Source of the DNA: an uncultured Holophagaceae bacterium
Lineage (GTDB): Bacteria > Acidobacteriota > Holophagae > Holophagales > Holophagaceae
Length of the DNA stretch: 64,000 nucleotides
Assembly (NCBI GenBank): GCA_903857495.1
Contig: CAIOFF010000035.1
Coordinates: forward strand, 1 to 64,000
Direction of reading: 5' to 3'
The notes below the pieces were generated by a model. The model worked only from the letters and a program-made list of their open reading frames with translations. It made no database searches and was not told the DNA's origin. Shown in pieces: positions 15,414 to 23,494 of this stretch; the stretch's first letter is position 1, and each line of letters starts with the position of its first letter. The position numbers and the translations under genes were made by a program.

Positions 15414-16685
15414 CTACGCCTTTGGAGGGGTGCTCTCCGCGTTTGATAAAACAACATCGATTTGCACCAGGGCATCCTCAAGTATCGCGGAAACGCCAAC
15501 GGTTCTGCGGGCAGGAACACCACCCGGGAAGAAGGTTGTGTAGACTTCGTCGACAGCATCGAGATCTGCAATGTTTTTTAGGAAGATATTCACTTTAACC
15601 ACATCTTCCATATGGTGGTCGATGCTTTCCACGATGGCCTTGATGTTTTTCAGGCACTGTCCAGCCTGCTCTTTGGCACCACCAGTGACTATTTTACCCG
15701 TTTTTGGATTCAATGGTAATTGGGCGGAAAGATGGTTGTAGTGAGAAAAGGCTACCGTTTGCGTAGAGAGAGAGCATTTTGGTGCATTATTCGTATTGCT
15801 TGGTTCCATGACGAGCCGATGCCTGTCTTCAAGGAGTTGCGGGGGTGTGCCATCTCCATGGGACACCACGGCTTCGATTTGCACCAAGGCATCCATCGGC
15901 AGGGCCGAGGCGGCAATAGTGGTCCGTGCAGGAACATAGCCTGCGGCCCTGGCAATGGCCGAGTCTGGGAAAAAGGTTGTATACACTTCGTTTACCGCAT
16001 CATTATCTGAGAGATTTTTAAGGAATATATTTATCTTCACAATATCATCAATAGGAACGTCGATACTTTCCAAGATGGCCTTGATGTTCTTTAAACACTG
16101 TCTAGCCTGTTCTTTTGCACCGCCAGCGACCACTCTACCCGATTTGGGATCGATAGGTAATTGAGCTGAAAGATTATTATAATGAGAAAAAGCGACGGCC
16201 TGGGTAGATAGCGCGCATATTGGCGCATTTGTCGTGTTGTTCGTCAGCTTGATGAGATCGCCTGCCTGGGGTGCGTTTGGAATGGTGCCGACACCATTTG
16301 AAACCAACACTTCGACCTGCACCAGGGCATCCAGGGGCAAGGCCGCCACAGCGACCACCGTACGGGTGGGAACATAGCAGGGGAAGAAAGCTCTGTAGAC
16401 CTCATCAACCGCTTCCACATCTTTGATGTTCGTTACGAAAATACTGACCCTGACCACATCGCTCATGGCCTGGTTGATGCTCTCCAGAATGGCCTTGATA
16501 TTTTTAAAGCACTGTCCAGCCTGTTCGTTGATGCCGCCGGCCACCTTTTTACCAGTTTCAGGATCGATGGGCAGCTGCGCGGAAAAATTATTGTAGTGAG
16601 AGAAGGCCACCGTTTGTGAATAGGGGCCGATTCCACTGGGAGCTCTATCTGTATTCCTAGCAAGTACTGCATTATAACCACTCAT
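15414..16685 (-). CDS. Triple RidA (YjgF/YER057c/UK114) domain fusion
   Basis: A 423-residue protein made of three consecutive RidA domains (about 1-130, 155-276 and 304-416), joined by linkers of about 25 residues. RidA removes reactive enamine/imine intermediates as a homotrimer with active sites between subunits. Each domain keeps the catalytic-type arginine in YVPTRTV (Arg108), YVPARTT (Arg254) and GVPARRT (393/394), and the VAFSHYNxxSAQLPxxP and GQCxKNIKAIxESI blocks. One chain could therefore fold as a complete pseudo-trimer. The ATG at 16685 has AAAGGAAAG upstream. Codon use is more AT-rich than in neighbours, and the domains are very alike, suggesting triplication within the gene. Confidence 0.9.
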   Translation of the reverse strand: MSGYNAVLARNTDRAPSGIGPYSQTVAFSHYNNFSAQLPIDPETGKKVAGGINEQAGQCFKNIKAILESINQAMSDVVRVSIFVTNIKDVEAVDEVYRAFFPCYVPTRTVVAVAALPLDALVQVEVLVSNGVGTIPNAPQAGDLIKLTNNTTNAPICALSTQAVAFSHYNNLSAQLPIDPKSGRVVAGGAKEQARQCLKNIKAILESIDVPIDDIVKINIFLKNLSDNDAVNEVYTTFFPDSAIARAAGYVPARTTIAASALPMDALVQIEAVVSHGDGTPPQLLEDRHRLVMEPSNTNNAPKCSLSTQTVAFSHYNHLSAQLPLNPKTGKIVTGGAKEQAGQCLKNIKAIVESIDHHMEDVVKVNIFLKNIADLDAVDEVYTTFFPGGVPARRTVGVSAILEDALVQIDVVLSNAESTPPKA

Positions 16686-16827
16686 GAAGGCTTTCCTTTC
16701 GTGGGTTGAAAGTTGGTTGAAAAAATAAGGGATAGAAATAGTGAGATGCAAGTGTTGGGGATCAGGATTCATCCTTGCGGGATCCACTCATAGGGACCTG
16801 GGGGTGGGGGAGGTGGGAACGGGTGAT

Positions 16828-16858
16828 GTCAAAAAATTTTTGTCGTAGACAAAAAATT
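16828..16858. repeat. AT-rich inverted repeat with TTTGTC/GACAAA arms
   Basis: TTTTTGTC, a GTA spacer and GACAAAAA form a near-perfect palindrome, with a further GTCAAAAAA half-site just to the left. It sits about 145 bp upstream of the triple RidA start. It could be an operator or part of a mobile-element end; its core loosely resembles the TTTGTCG...CGACAAA palindrome at 14660-14680. Confidence 0.4.
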
Positions 16859-17042
16859 ATCACACCTTTTGCGGATGGCAAGTCCAACCTCACATTCGCG
16901 TTCCGCTGCCGCCTCGCGTCTAGGGTGAAACCCTCCGCCCGGGAGAACACAGCCTTCACCCCAGGATCCAGGCGCGGCGCCCTGGCGGACCTCAACATGA
17001 CGCCGCCCATTGACGTCGTCGGTCACCTAAAACAGTTGCATG

Positions 17043-17065
17043 ACCAGGCTGCGCCACGCCCCGAC
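17043..17065. repeat. 23-bp direct repeat, copy 2 (tRNA-Pro fragment)
   Basis: An exact copy of 14781-14803. No other part of a tRNA is present around it, so it is a fragment and not a gene. It marks the far edge of the 2.26-kb segment that carries the CMD-like and triple RidA genes. Confidence 0.9.
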
Positions 17066-17141
17066 GGTCCAGAGCTGTGATGGAGGCGGTGGGGATGGGG
17101 TGTGGGACTGCGATGCTCGTGGGTGGTCCGATCGAGCGCGG

Positions 17142-17543
17142 TCAGCCAGGGTAGTCCCTCCGCTTGAGGGGCTTGCCCGCCCGGTGGGCCAGCACGATGG
17201 GCAGGGAGGCCCGGATCTTCTCCTTCGGGCGGTCCAGGGCCCACCGCTTGGATTCCCGCCGCTTGTCTGTTGGGCCCGTCAGAACGGACCTGGCCTGGGC
17301 ATAGGCGTCGTATTCCGGCCTACAGGCATTGGTGAGGGTCAGGGCGAGGGTGGCCGCATCCGACACCTGGTCATCCAGGGTCGCGACAAGCTCGCTGGCA
17401 CGGTCGAAGAAGGCGCGCCGGGTGCGGCTCACCTCCGCCTCGGCCTCAACCACCCAGGGCGGGGGTGGAGCTAGCAGGAGCAACGGCGTGCAGGAGAAGG
17501 AGCCACAGAGGGCGGCCGTCACGACGAGGGTCCTTCGCCACAT
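17142..17543 (-). CDS. Putative lipoprotein of unknown function
   Basis: A 133-residue protein that starts MWRRTLVVTAALCGSFSC: a short basic start, a hydrophobic stretch and a cysteine at 18 in a loose lipobox, so it is probably anchored in the cell envelope. The rest is helical and charged, with no motif I know. It lies about 33 bp upstream of the next secreted-protein gene's 3' end but on the same strand, so it is downstream of that gene and may be co-transcribed with it. Confidence 0.55.
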   Translation of the reverse strand: MWRRTLVVTAALCGSFSCTPLLLLAPPPPWVVEAEAEVSRTRRAFFDRASELVATLDDQVSDAATLALTLTNACRPEYDAYAQARSVLTGPTDKRRESKRWALDRPKEKIRASLPIVLAHRAGKPLKRRDYPG

Positions 17544-17576
17544 GACGCCCCCTTTCGCCGGGGCAGAGCCTTAAGG

Positions 17577-18716
17577 CTACTTGCCGATGGCGACGCTGCG
17601 CACGTTCAGGCCGGCGCGCTGGAGGTCGAATATCTTGGCGGCGAGGCCCAGGACCAGCTGGGTCTCCATGTCCTCGCGGCCGCGCTTGGTGGCGCCGGCG
17701 GGGGGAACAGAGGCGAGTTCGCTGGCGCTGCGGGTCTTGGACCAGGCGAGGTCCATGGCGAAGGACACGCGCTTGCCCGAGCCCGGGCTCAGCTCACCGG
17801 CGACGTTAGACATGCGGCCATCGCCGCCGTAGCCCACGCGCAGCCAACCCGGTCCCTCGAAGCCCCGGCTGGAGTTGCTGATGTTGACGGCCTGGAGGCG
17901 GCCCTTCTCGCCATAGCTGAAGTCCATGCGCGTATGCACGCCCTGGTCGTCGTTGCGGAACTCGAGGCGCACAGGCAGCTTGGTGGTCTTGTCGACGGCG
18001 ACCTCCAGCTTCCCGCGCTTCCAGAAGCCCAGGCTCTGGGCCAGGGTCTGCTCCCGCTTCTTGGCATCCCAGGCTGCGGTGGGGGCCGTGAAGACCAGCC
18101 GCTGAAGGGGGCGGCCCTCGACGGTCTCCTCGGCGGCCAGGCTGGGCTTGAAGGTGGAGGCATCAATGTAGACGGCCTTGATGTCGTTCAGGGTCTGGCG
18201 GAACCAGGACATGTAGGTCAGCGGCGCGTCGGGGGGGGGCAGGTCCACCCGGGTGGTGTAGGCGTTCTGTTCCTTGCTGTAGAGGAAGCCGCGGTTGCCG
18301 CGCCGGGTGAAGAGGATGGTCCCGAAGTCGCCTGCGAGGTCCGTCTTGAAGTCGCCATTGGCGAAGTAGATGCTCTTGACCCGGAGGTTCGTCTGGCCGC
18401 CCTGGCTGTTGCCCTGCACGAGGCCCTGGCTGAGGCTGTCCACCTTCTGGTTCACGGCGGCGCCGCTGAGGGCGATGCCCAGGGTGCCCTGGAGCTCCAC
18501 CGAGGTGACCCCCTGGTAGGCCTGGCCGAACCAGGCGGCGTCGATGGCATCGAGGGTCTCACGCAGGGCGCGGCGGGCGGTCTCGGCCTCCGGGCTTGGC
18601 TTGGGAGCAGCCTTGGCGGCCGCCGGCTTGGCGGCCGCCTTGGGAGCGGCCTTGGTCGGGGCCTGGGCAGGCAGGAGGGTGGCGACGAGCAGGAGGGGCA
18701 GAAGGCGCAGGCGCAT
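17577..18716 (-). CDS. Secreted protein, LolA/LppX-like fold possible
   Basis: A 379-residue protein with a signal peptide (MRLRLLPLLLVATLLPAQA), an Ala/Pro/Lys-rich linker (about 20-45) and a long beta-rich domain. Segments such as GDFKTDLAGDFGTILFTRRGNRGFLYSKEQNAY and KGKLEVAVDKTTKLPVRLEFRN-like strands recall periplasmic LolA/LppX half-barrels that carry lipid, but no defining motif allows a firm call. It lies in the same direction as the zinc-ribbon gene upstream (13 bp away), so both are probably one unit. The function is unknown. Confidence 0.55.
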   Translation of the reverse strand: MRLRLLPLLLVATLLPAQAPTKAAPKAAAKPAAAKAAPKPSPEAETARRALRETLDAIDAAWFGQAYQGVTSVELQGTLGIALSGAAVNQKVDSLSQGLVQGNSQGGQTNLRVKSIYFANGDFKTDLAGDFGTILFTRRGNRGFLYSKEQNAYTTRVDLPPPDAPLTYMSWFRQTLNDIKAVYIDASTFKPSLAAEETVEGRPLQRLVFTAPTAAWDAKKREQTLAQSLGFWKRGKLEVAVDKTTKLPVRLEFRNDDQGVHTRMDFSYGEKGRLQAVNISNSSRGFEGPGWLRVGYGGDGRMSNVAGELSPGSGKRVSFAMDLAWSKTRSASELASVPPAGATKRGREDMETQLVLGLAAKIFDLQRAGLNVRSVAIGK

Positions 18717-18729
18717 GGAAACCTCGGAG

Positions 18730-19113
18730 CTATCGATGAGGGTGTCGGGGAGCGGGCTTTTGTTCCGGGCGCGCCTTGGCGAAGCAGGCTCGGCAGAGGG
18801 CCTTGGCCGGGTCCTCGGGGATGAAGGGCAGGTATTCCGTGGCCCCGCAGCTGGCGCAGGTGATGTGGGTCAGGATGCGGGCCGTCTCCTGGCCGCCCTT
18901 GCGCTTGTAGACGAAGGAGCGCCGGTAGCAGTCCGGGCAGAGGTAGAACTTCTGGCCCTGCTCGACGCGGAAGTGCACGCCGCACTCGGAGCAGATCTTC
19001 TCCCGGGGGGCGGCAGGGTCCGGCGGCGCGACCGCGACGCGCTTGGTGAGAAGCACGGGTGCAGGCTTTGGGGCCGCAGCGGGAGCCGAATCCCCAGCCG
19101 CGGGATCGCTCAT
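18730..19113 (-). CDS. Double zinc-ribbon protein
   Basis: A 127-residue protein with an Ala/Pro-rich N-terminal tail and two four-cysteine ribbons. The first is CSECGVHF with CPDC, the second CASCGATEYLPF with CRAC. The spacing fits CxxC zinc-ribbon modules of small regulatory or RNA-binding proteins. The ATG at 19113 is preferred; an upstream ATG at 19134 would add seven residues. It is divergent from meaB, with a 127-bp shared upstream region, and is followed closely by the secreted-protein gene. No enzyme function is implied. Confidence 0.65.
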   Translation of the reverse strand: MSDPAAGDSAPAAAPKPAPVLLTKRVAVAPPDPAAPREKICSECGVHFRVEQGQKFYLCPDCYRRSFVYKRKGGQETARILTHITCASCGATEYLPFIPEDPAKALCRACFAKARPEQKPAPRHPHR

Positions 19114-19240
19114 GGAAAGAGGCCCTTTTTTCATGGTGTTGGTTCCAGTCCGGCCTGTGCCGAGAAGCCAGGGTACCCCAACCCGACCCGGGGCGCGAGT
19201 TCCGCTCCGGCCCGGGGGCCTTGTCTGGCATGCTGGGCGC

Positions 19241-20179
19241 ATGTCTCCGAGCGCCGAACTCCTCGAACCCCTGCGCCGTGGCGAGGCCCGGGCCCTGGGC
19301 CGGGCCATCTCCTGGATGGAGAACGGCCACCCCGGCGCCCGGGAGCTCATGTCCGCGCTCTGGCCGCACCTGGGGCGGGCGGCGGTGGTCGGCATCACCG
19401 GCTCCCCCGGCGCCGGCAAGAGCACTCTGACGGACCAGTTGGCCCGGGCGCTGCGGGCCGAAGGCCAGAGGGTGGGGATCCTGGCCGTGGACCCCACCTC
19501 CCCCTTCAGCGGCGGGGCCATCCTGGGCGATCGCATCCGCATGGGCCGGTGCGCGGCGGATCCGGGCATCTTCATCCGCAGCATGGCCACCCGGGGCGCC
19601 CTCGGTGGCCTGGCGCGGGCCACCCAGGACGCCATCGACCTGCTGGACGCCGCGGGCTACGACACCATCCTGGTGGAGACCGTGGGCGTGGGCCAGGACG
19701 AGGTGGACGTGGTGAGCTGCGTCCAGACCTGCTGCGTGGTCCTGGTCCCGGGCATGGGCGACGAGATCCAGGCCATCAAGGCCGGCATCATGGAAGTGGC
19801 CGACCTGTTCGTGATCAACAAGGCGGACCGGGACGGGGCCGATCAGGTGGAACAGGGCATCGAGGCCATGAAGTCCCTGTCCTGTGTCCGACCCTGGGAT
19901 CCCCCGGTGCTGCGCACAGTGGCCCAGCAGGGCCAGGGCATCCAGGAGCTCATCGCCCGGATCCGGGAACACGGCCTGTGGCTCCGGGCGCACGGCGGCC
20001 TGGAGCGCAAGGCCCGGGAGCGCGCCCGGTTGCGCTTCGAGTCCCTCCTGGCCGAGGCCGCCTCCCGCCGGGCCAAGGCCCGCGTGGGCGCCCCCTGGGT
20101 GGAGGCGGGCATCCAGGCCATCGCCGACCGGGTCCGGGACCCCTACTCGGTCGTGGCCGAGCTCCTCGACAAACTATAG
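19241..20179 (+). CDS. meaB: Methylmalonyl-CoA mutase GTPase chaperone MeaB/ArgK
   Basis: A 312-residue G3E GTPase that protects and reloads the adenosylcobalamin-dependent methylmalonyl-CoA mutase. Walker A is GITGSPGAGKSTL, followed by the switch regions AVDPTSPFSGGAILGDRIRM and ETVGVGQDEVDV, and the guanine motif NKAD. All are canonical and the length is normal, so the protein is expected to be active. The mutase genes are not in the window. A separate start (ATG 19241) is chosen over longer in-frame options because the conserved N terminus begins there. The next gene follows after 29 bp. Confidence 0.92.
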   Translation: MSPSAELLEPLRRGEARALGRAISWMENGHPGARELMSALWPHLGRAAVVGITGSPGAGKSTLTDQLARALRAEGQRVGILAVDPTSPFSGGAILGDRIRMGRCAADPGIFIRSMATRGALGGLARATQDAIDLLDAAGYDTILVETVGVGQDEVDVVSCVQTCCVVLVPGMGDEIQAIKAGIMEVADLFVINKADRDGADQVEQGIEAMKSLSCVRPWDPPVLRTVAQQGQGIQELIARIREHGLWLRAHGGLERKARERARLRFESLLAEAASRRAKARVGAPWVEAGIQAIADRVRDPYSVVAELLDKL

Positions 20180-20208
20180 TTCCAGGGGCTTTGCCCGATG
20201 AAGCGGCC

Positions 20209-21381
20209 ATGGGCACCACGAGCCTCAACAAGGACCAGCACGAGGCCATCCGCATGGTCTTCCAGCGGCTGTGTGAGGACGAGGGGACGGTCAGCCTGAT
20301 CTTCGGCCACTTCCGCGGGGACTTCCGGGTGCTGGCCGAGGCTTCCGACCGGGTGGTCCTCGGCATCTCCGACCTGGGGCGGGGGCAGTGGGGCCTGAAG
20401 CCCGGCTCCCGGGTCACCCTGCACCTGCTGGACCGGGGTCTGCCCTACGAGGCCGTGGTGGACCTGCAGGGTCACGGCAAGTTCCACGGCACCGAGGCCT
20501 GCCACGTCGCCATGCCGCGCCTCCTCAAGGCCCTGGACACGCACCGGTTGGCGGAATACGCCCCCGACCGGCCCGTGCCCTGCCCCTTCGCGGACCAGCT
20601 GAACAACGTGCAGGATGGCTTCGCCCTGGCTTTCGGGGAGGACGGCCTGGAGCTGGCCCCACCGGAGGCCACCCGGATTCTCGGCGACATGCTGAGGCTG
20701 AACGCCACCACCTCCGTGGAGCTGCGGGCGGCCGTCGGCGAGAACCTGGCCCTGCCCATGCGGGTGGCCTACTTCGGGGATCGAGTCTGGGGCCTGCGCA
20801 TCACCGAGTCCGCCGACAAGAAACGGCTGAGCCGCTACCGGCAGTGGCTCATGGAGGCCAAGCACCACCAGGCCCAGCGCGACGTGTCCCGCTTCGTCCC
20901 GGGGGGCATGGAGTCGGCCCGCCTGGTCCCCCGCAGGGAGACCACCGCCCCGGCGGCCCTGCCGAAGATCCTCGTGGACCGCGACCCGATGCTGCTGGTC
21001 CTTGCGGGTGAGGACGCCTTTCCCGCCCGGCTGGCCGAGGCCGTCGGGCGGAAGTTCGGTGTCGCCGCCCTGGACATCATGAAGGGGCCCGTGCTGCCTT
21101 CGCTGGCCGAGCTGGGTGGCGGGGAGGGCGCGTGGGGCCGCATCAAGCTGGTGCTGATCCACCACCGCCAGCGCGCCGGCACCTCGCTGGAGCGCTGCGG
21201 CCGCCTGGTCCAGCAGGAGAAGTGTCCCCTCCCCATCCTGCTCGCGGGCACCGACGAGGAGTTCGACCTCAAGCGGAACCGGGCCATGGCCGCCGGCGCC
21301 GTGGACTACCTGGTGGTCGAACCCTTCCACATCCTCAGCGTGATCCGGATTCTGGACGACACCCTGAAGCTGCTGGGCTGA
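20209..21381 (+). CDS. PilZ/YcgR-like protein with degenerate receiver domain
   Basis: A 390-residue protein. The N-terminal half has features of flagellar-brake/PilZ proteins: a beta-rich first domain (GTVSLIFGHFRGDFRVLAEASDRVV), then PYEAVVDLQGHGKFHG and a second beta domain. The RxxxR/DxSxxG c-di-GMP motifs are not clear. The C-terminal ~130 residues resemble a response-regulator receiver (KILVDRDPMLLVL, IKLVLIHHRQRAG, PILLAGTDEE, AVDYLVVEPFHI). The phospho-acceptor Asp is replaced by His and the conserved Lys before PF by Glu, so it cannot be phosphorylated in the usual way. It sits between meaB and a chemoreceptor gene; a role in motility or surface behaviour is plausible. Confidence 0.5.
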   Translation: MGTTSLNKDQHEAIRMVFQRLCEDEGTVSLIFGHFRGDFRVLAEASDRVVLGISDLGRGQWGLKPGSRVTLHLLDRGLPYEAVVDLQGHGKFHGTEACHVAMPRLLKALDTHRLAEYAPDRPVPCPFADQLNNVQDGFALAFGEDGLELAPPEATRILGDMLRLNATTSVELRAAVGENLALPMRVAYFGDRVWGLRITESADKKRLSRYRQWLMEAKHHQAQRDVSRFVPGGMESARLVPRRETTAPAALPKILVDRDPMLLVLAGEDAFPARLAEAVGRKFGVAALDIMKGPVLPSLAELGGGEGAWGRIKLVLIHHRQRAGTSLERCGRLVQQEKCPLPILLAGTDEEFDLKRNRAMAAGAVDYLVVEPFHILSVIRILDDTLKLLG

Positions 21382-21450
21382 TTATCAGGTATCCCCCCCC
21401 GAGGTCCGATGAAAGGGGGGGCCTGCTTCGAAGTCCCTCCGGGAGCCCTT

Positions 21451-22635
21451 ATGTCTCTGTCCAGTCGCCTGAGCGTGCGCGGGAAGCTGTTCTTGATGAT
21501 CCTGCCACCGGTGCTGGGCTACGCCTTCTTCAACATCCACGACACCTGGACCACCTACGATCAGCTCCGGGACCAGGGCCTGCTGCAGGGCGGGATCGAC
21601 CTGTCCAAGGGGCCCTGGCGGACCTTCCTGCTGGACTTCGCCCTCTCCTTCGTCCTCTGGATGCTCACCTTCACCGTGGTCTACCGGGTGAGCCTCTGGA
21701 TCACCCGGCCGCTGCAGGCTCTCGCCGAGGGCCTGAGCCGCAGCGACCTGACCCTGCAGCTTCCGGTCGCCAGCCAGGACGAGATCGGCGCGGTCGCGAC
21801 GGCCTTCAACAGCTACAACGCACGGATCCGGAGCATCTTCCAGAGCCTGATCAGCACCTCGGGCTCCGTGGCCAGCGGGGCCACCCAGCTCTCCGCCTCC
21901 AGCGAGCAGATGGCGGCCACCAGCGCCAGCCTCGCCGGCAACTCCGAGGCCCAGCGGGCGGCCTTCGAGCGGGTCGCCGCGGCGGTCACGGAGCTTTCCG
22001 CCTCCATCGAGCAGGTCTCGGAAAACCTCCAGCGCTCCCGGCAGGAATCCGCGTCGGCCGTGGCTGCGGTGCAGCAGGGCGCCCAGGCTGGCGCCGCCAG
22101 CGCCCAGGCCATGGAGGACATCCGCCTCGCCACCTCCAGCATGGTCGCCGCCGTGCGGCTGATCCAGGACATCGCCCGGCAGACGAACCTGCTGTCCCTC
22201 AACGCCGCCATCGAGGCGGCCAAGGCCGGCGCCATGGGCAAGGGCTTCGCGGTGGTGGCCGAGGAGGTCCGCAAGCTGGCCGAGCGCAGCGGCGCCGCGG
22301 CCCGCGAGATCGGCGAGCTCATCGAGCGCAGCAACAGCTCCGTGACCCAGGGCGCCGAGATGGTCGGCGCCACGGTCACCGCCCTCGGCACCATCGAGGC
22401 CAGCATCCAGGCCCTGGCCTCGGTGCTGCTCGAGGTGGGCGCCGCCGCCGATGAGCAGGCCCGCACCAGCGCCGAGGTGGCCGAGCAGGTGGACGTGAAC
22501 CTGGACCGGGTGGCCCACAACGCCGCGGCCACCGGCCAGATGGCCCAGACCGTGGCCGAGGTCGCCCGCACCGCCGCCGAGCTGGCCCGCGTCGCCGAGG
22601 ACCAGAACCAGCAGGTGGGGCAGTTCCAGGTCTAG
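21451..22635 (+). CDS. Methyl-accepting chemotaxis-type receptor
   Basis: A 394-residue receptor. Two membrane helices (about 11-30 and 60-85) enclose only ~35 extracellular residues, so there is no real ligand-binding domain and sensing may be internal or through partners. A HAMP domain follows ([18 protein letters not shown]...), then the long coiled coil with the signalling hairpin ([38 protein letters not shown]). The ATG at 21451 has GGGAG upstream. It ends 4 bp from the convergent aguB stop. No other chemotaxis gene is nearby. Confidence 0.9.
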   Translation: MSLSSRLSVRGKLFLMILPPVLGYAFFNIHDTWTTYDQLRDQGLLQGGIDLSKGPWRTFLLDFALSFVLWMLTFTVVYRVSLWITRPLQALAEGLSRSDLTLQLPVASQDEIGAVATAFNSYNARIRSIFQSLISTSGSVASGATQLSASSEQMAATSASLAGNSEAQRAAFERVAAAVTELSASIEQVSENLQRSRQESASAVAAVQQGAQAGAASAQAMEDIRLATSSMVAAVRLIQDIARQTNLLSLNAAIEAAKAGAMGKGFAVVAEEVRKLAERSGAAAREIGELIERSNSSVTQGAEMVGATVTALGTIEASIQALASVLLEVGAAADEQARTSAEVAEQVDVNLDRVAHNAAATGQMAQTVAEVARTAAELARVAEDQNQQVGQFQV

Positions 22636-22639
22636 GTGG

Positions 22640-23494
22640 CTACCGCTCGGCCAGGATGCCGTAGAGGTCCGGGCGGCGGTCCCGGAAGAAGCCGAAGGAG
22701 GCGCGGTTGCGGCGGATCTCCTCCAGGTCCAGATCCGCGACGATGACACCGGTGTCGGTGCGGCCCAGCTCCGCCACCAGCTCGCCGCGGTGGCTGGCGA
22801 TGAAGGAGTGGCCGTAGAAGGTCTGGTCGCCTTCGGTGCCGATGCGGTTGGAGGCCACGATGGGCACCACGTTCGACACCGCGTGGCCGACCATGGCGCG
22901 CTGCCACAGGTCCTTGGTGTCCAGCTCTGGGGTCTCGGGCTCGGTGCCGATGGCCGTGGGATAGAAGAGGATCTCGGCGCCCAGCAGCATCATCGCCCGG
23001 GCGCACTCGGGGTACCACTGGTCCCAGCAGATGCCCACCCCCAGGCGGCCGAAGCGCGTGGGCCACACCTTGAAGCCCGTGTTGCCGGGCCGGAAGTAGA
23101 ACTTCTCCTCGTAGCCCGGGCCGTCCGGGATGTGGCTCTTGCGGTAGACGCCGAGCAGGGCGCCATCCGCGTCCACCATGGCCAGGCTGTTGTAGTGGGC
23201 ATGGCCGTCGCGCTCGAAGAAGGACACGGGAAGCACCACCCCCAGCTCCCGGGCCAGGGCCTGGAAGCGGGCGATGGTCGGGTGGCCCTCCACGGGCCGG
23301 GCGAGGTCGAAGAACGCGTCCTTCTCCTCGCGGCAGAAGTAGGGTCCCTCGAACAGCTCCGAGGGCAGGATCACCTGGGCGCCCTGGGCCGCGGCCTGGC
23401 GCACGAGGCCCTCCACCCGGGCGACATTCTCCTCGAGGCTGGCGGTGAAGGCGCACTGGGTGGCGGCGACGCGGACGGTGCTCGACGGGCTCAT
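22640..23494 (-). CDS. aguB: N-carbamoylputrescine amidohydrolase
   Basis: A 284-residue nitrilase-family enzyme that hydrolyses N-carbamoylputrescine to putrescine, CO2 and ammonia, the second step from agmatine. The catalytic triad is visible: Glu in LPSELFEGPYF, Lys in GVYRKSHIPDG and Cys in GVGICWDQWYPE. The FEGPYFCREE, HIPDGPGYEEKFYF and ASNRIGTE blocks are typical of AguB and not of other nitrilases. The start overlaps the aguA stop by 4 bp, so the pathway is one operon, aguA-aguB. This operon makes polyamines from arginine after decarboxylation. Confidence 0.93.
   Translation of the reverse strand: MSPSSTVRVAATQCAFTASLEENVARVEGLVRQAAAQGAQVILPSELFEGPYFCREEKDAFFDLARPVEGHPTIARFQALARELGVVLPVSFFERDGHAHYNSLAMVDADGALLGVYRKSHIPDGPGYEEKFYFRPGNTGFKVWPTRFGRLGVGICWDQWYPECARAMMLLGAEILFYPTAIGTEPETPELDTKDLWQRAMVGHAVSNVVPIVASNRIGTEGDQTFYGHSFIASHRGELVAELGRTDTGVIVADLDLEEIRRNRASFGFFRDRRPDLYGILAER

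Larger units (their letters stand above)
16686..17141. other. Gene-free stretch with inverted repeat and tRNA fragment
   Basis: No coding frame is supported. The part next to 16686 is AT-rich and should hold the promoter of the triple RidA gene (weak TTGCAT, 17 bp, TTATTT on the minus strand). It also contains an inverted repeat at 16828-16858 and the second 23-bp tRNA repeat at 17043-17065. Confidence 0.5.

Noticed and set aside
17043-17065. Second tRNA-Pro gene
   Set aside because: Only the first ~21 tRNA bases match. No anticodon arm or T-arm follows, so it is a repeat fragment.
20166-20181. CGACAAACTAT at the 3' end of meaB, identical to the core of the transposon-end repeat
   Set aside because: A single 11-base match encoding the normal meaB C terminus, with no second copy or terminal TGTCG. 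Chance is the simplest explanation.
18544-20208. Long open frame upstream of the PilZ-like gene
   Set aside because: It runs antisense to two secreted-protein and zinc-ribbon genes and out of frame through meaB. The low-complexity translation is a GC effect; the gene starts at 20209.
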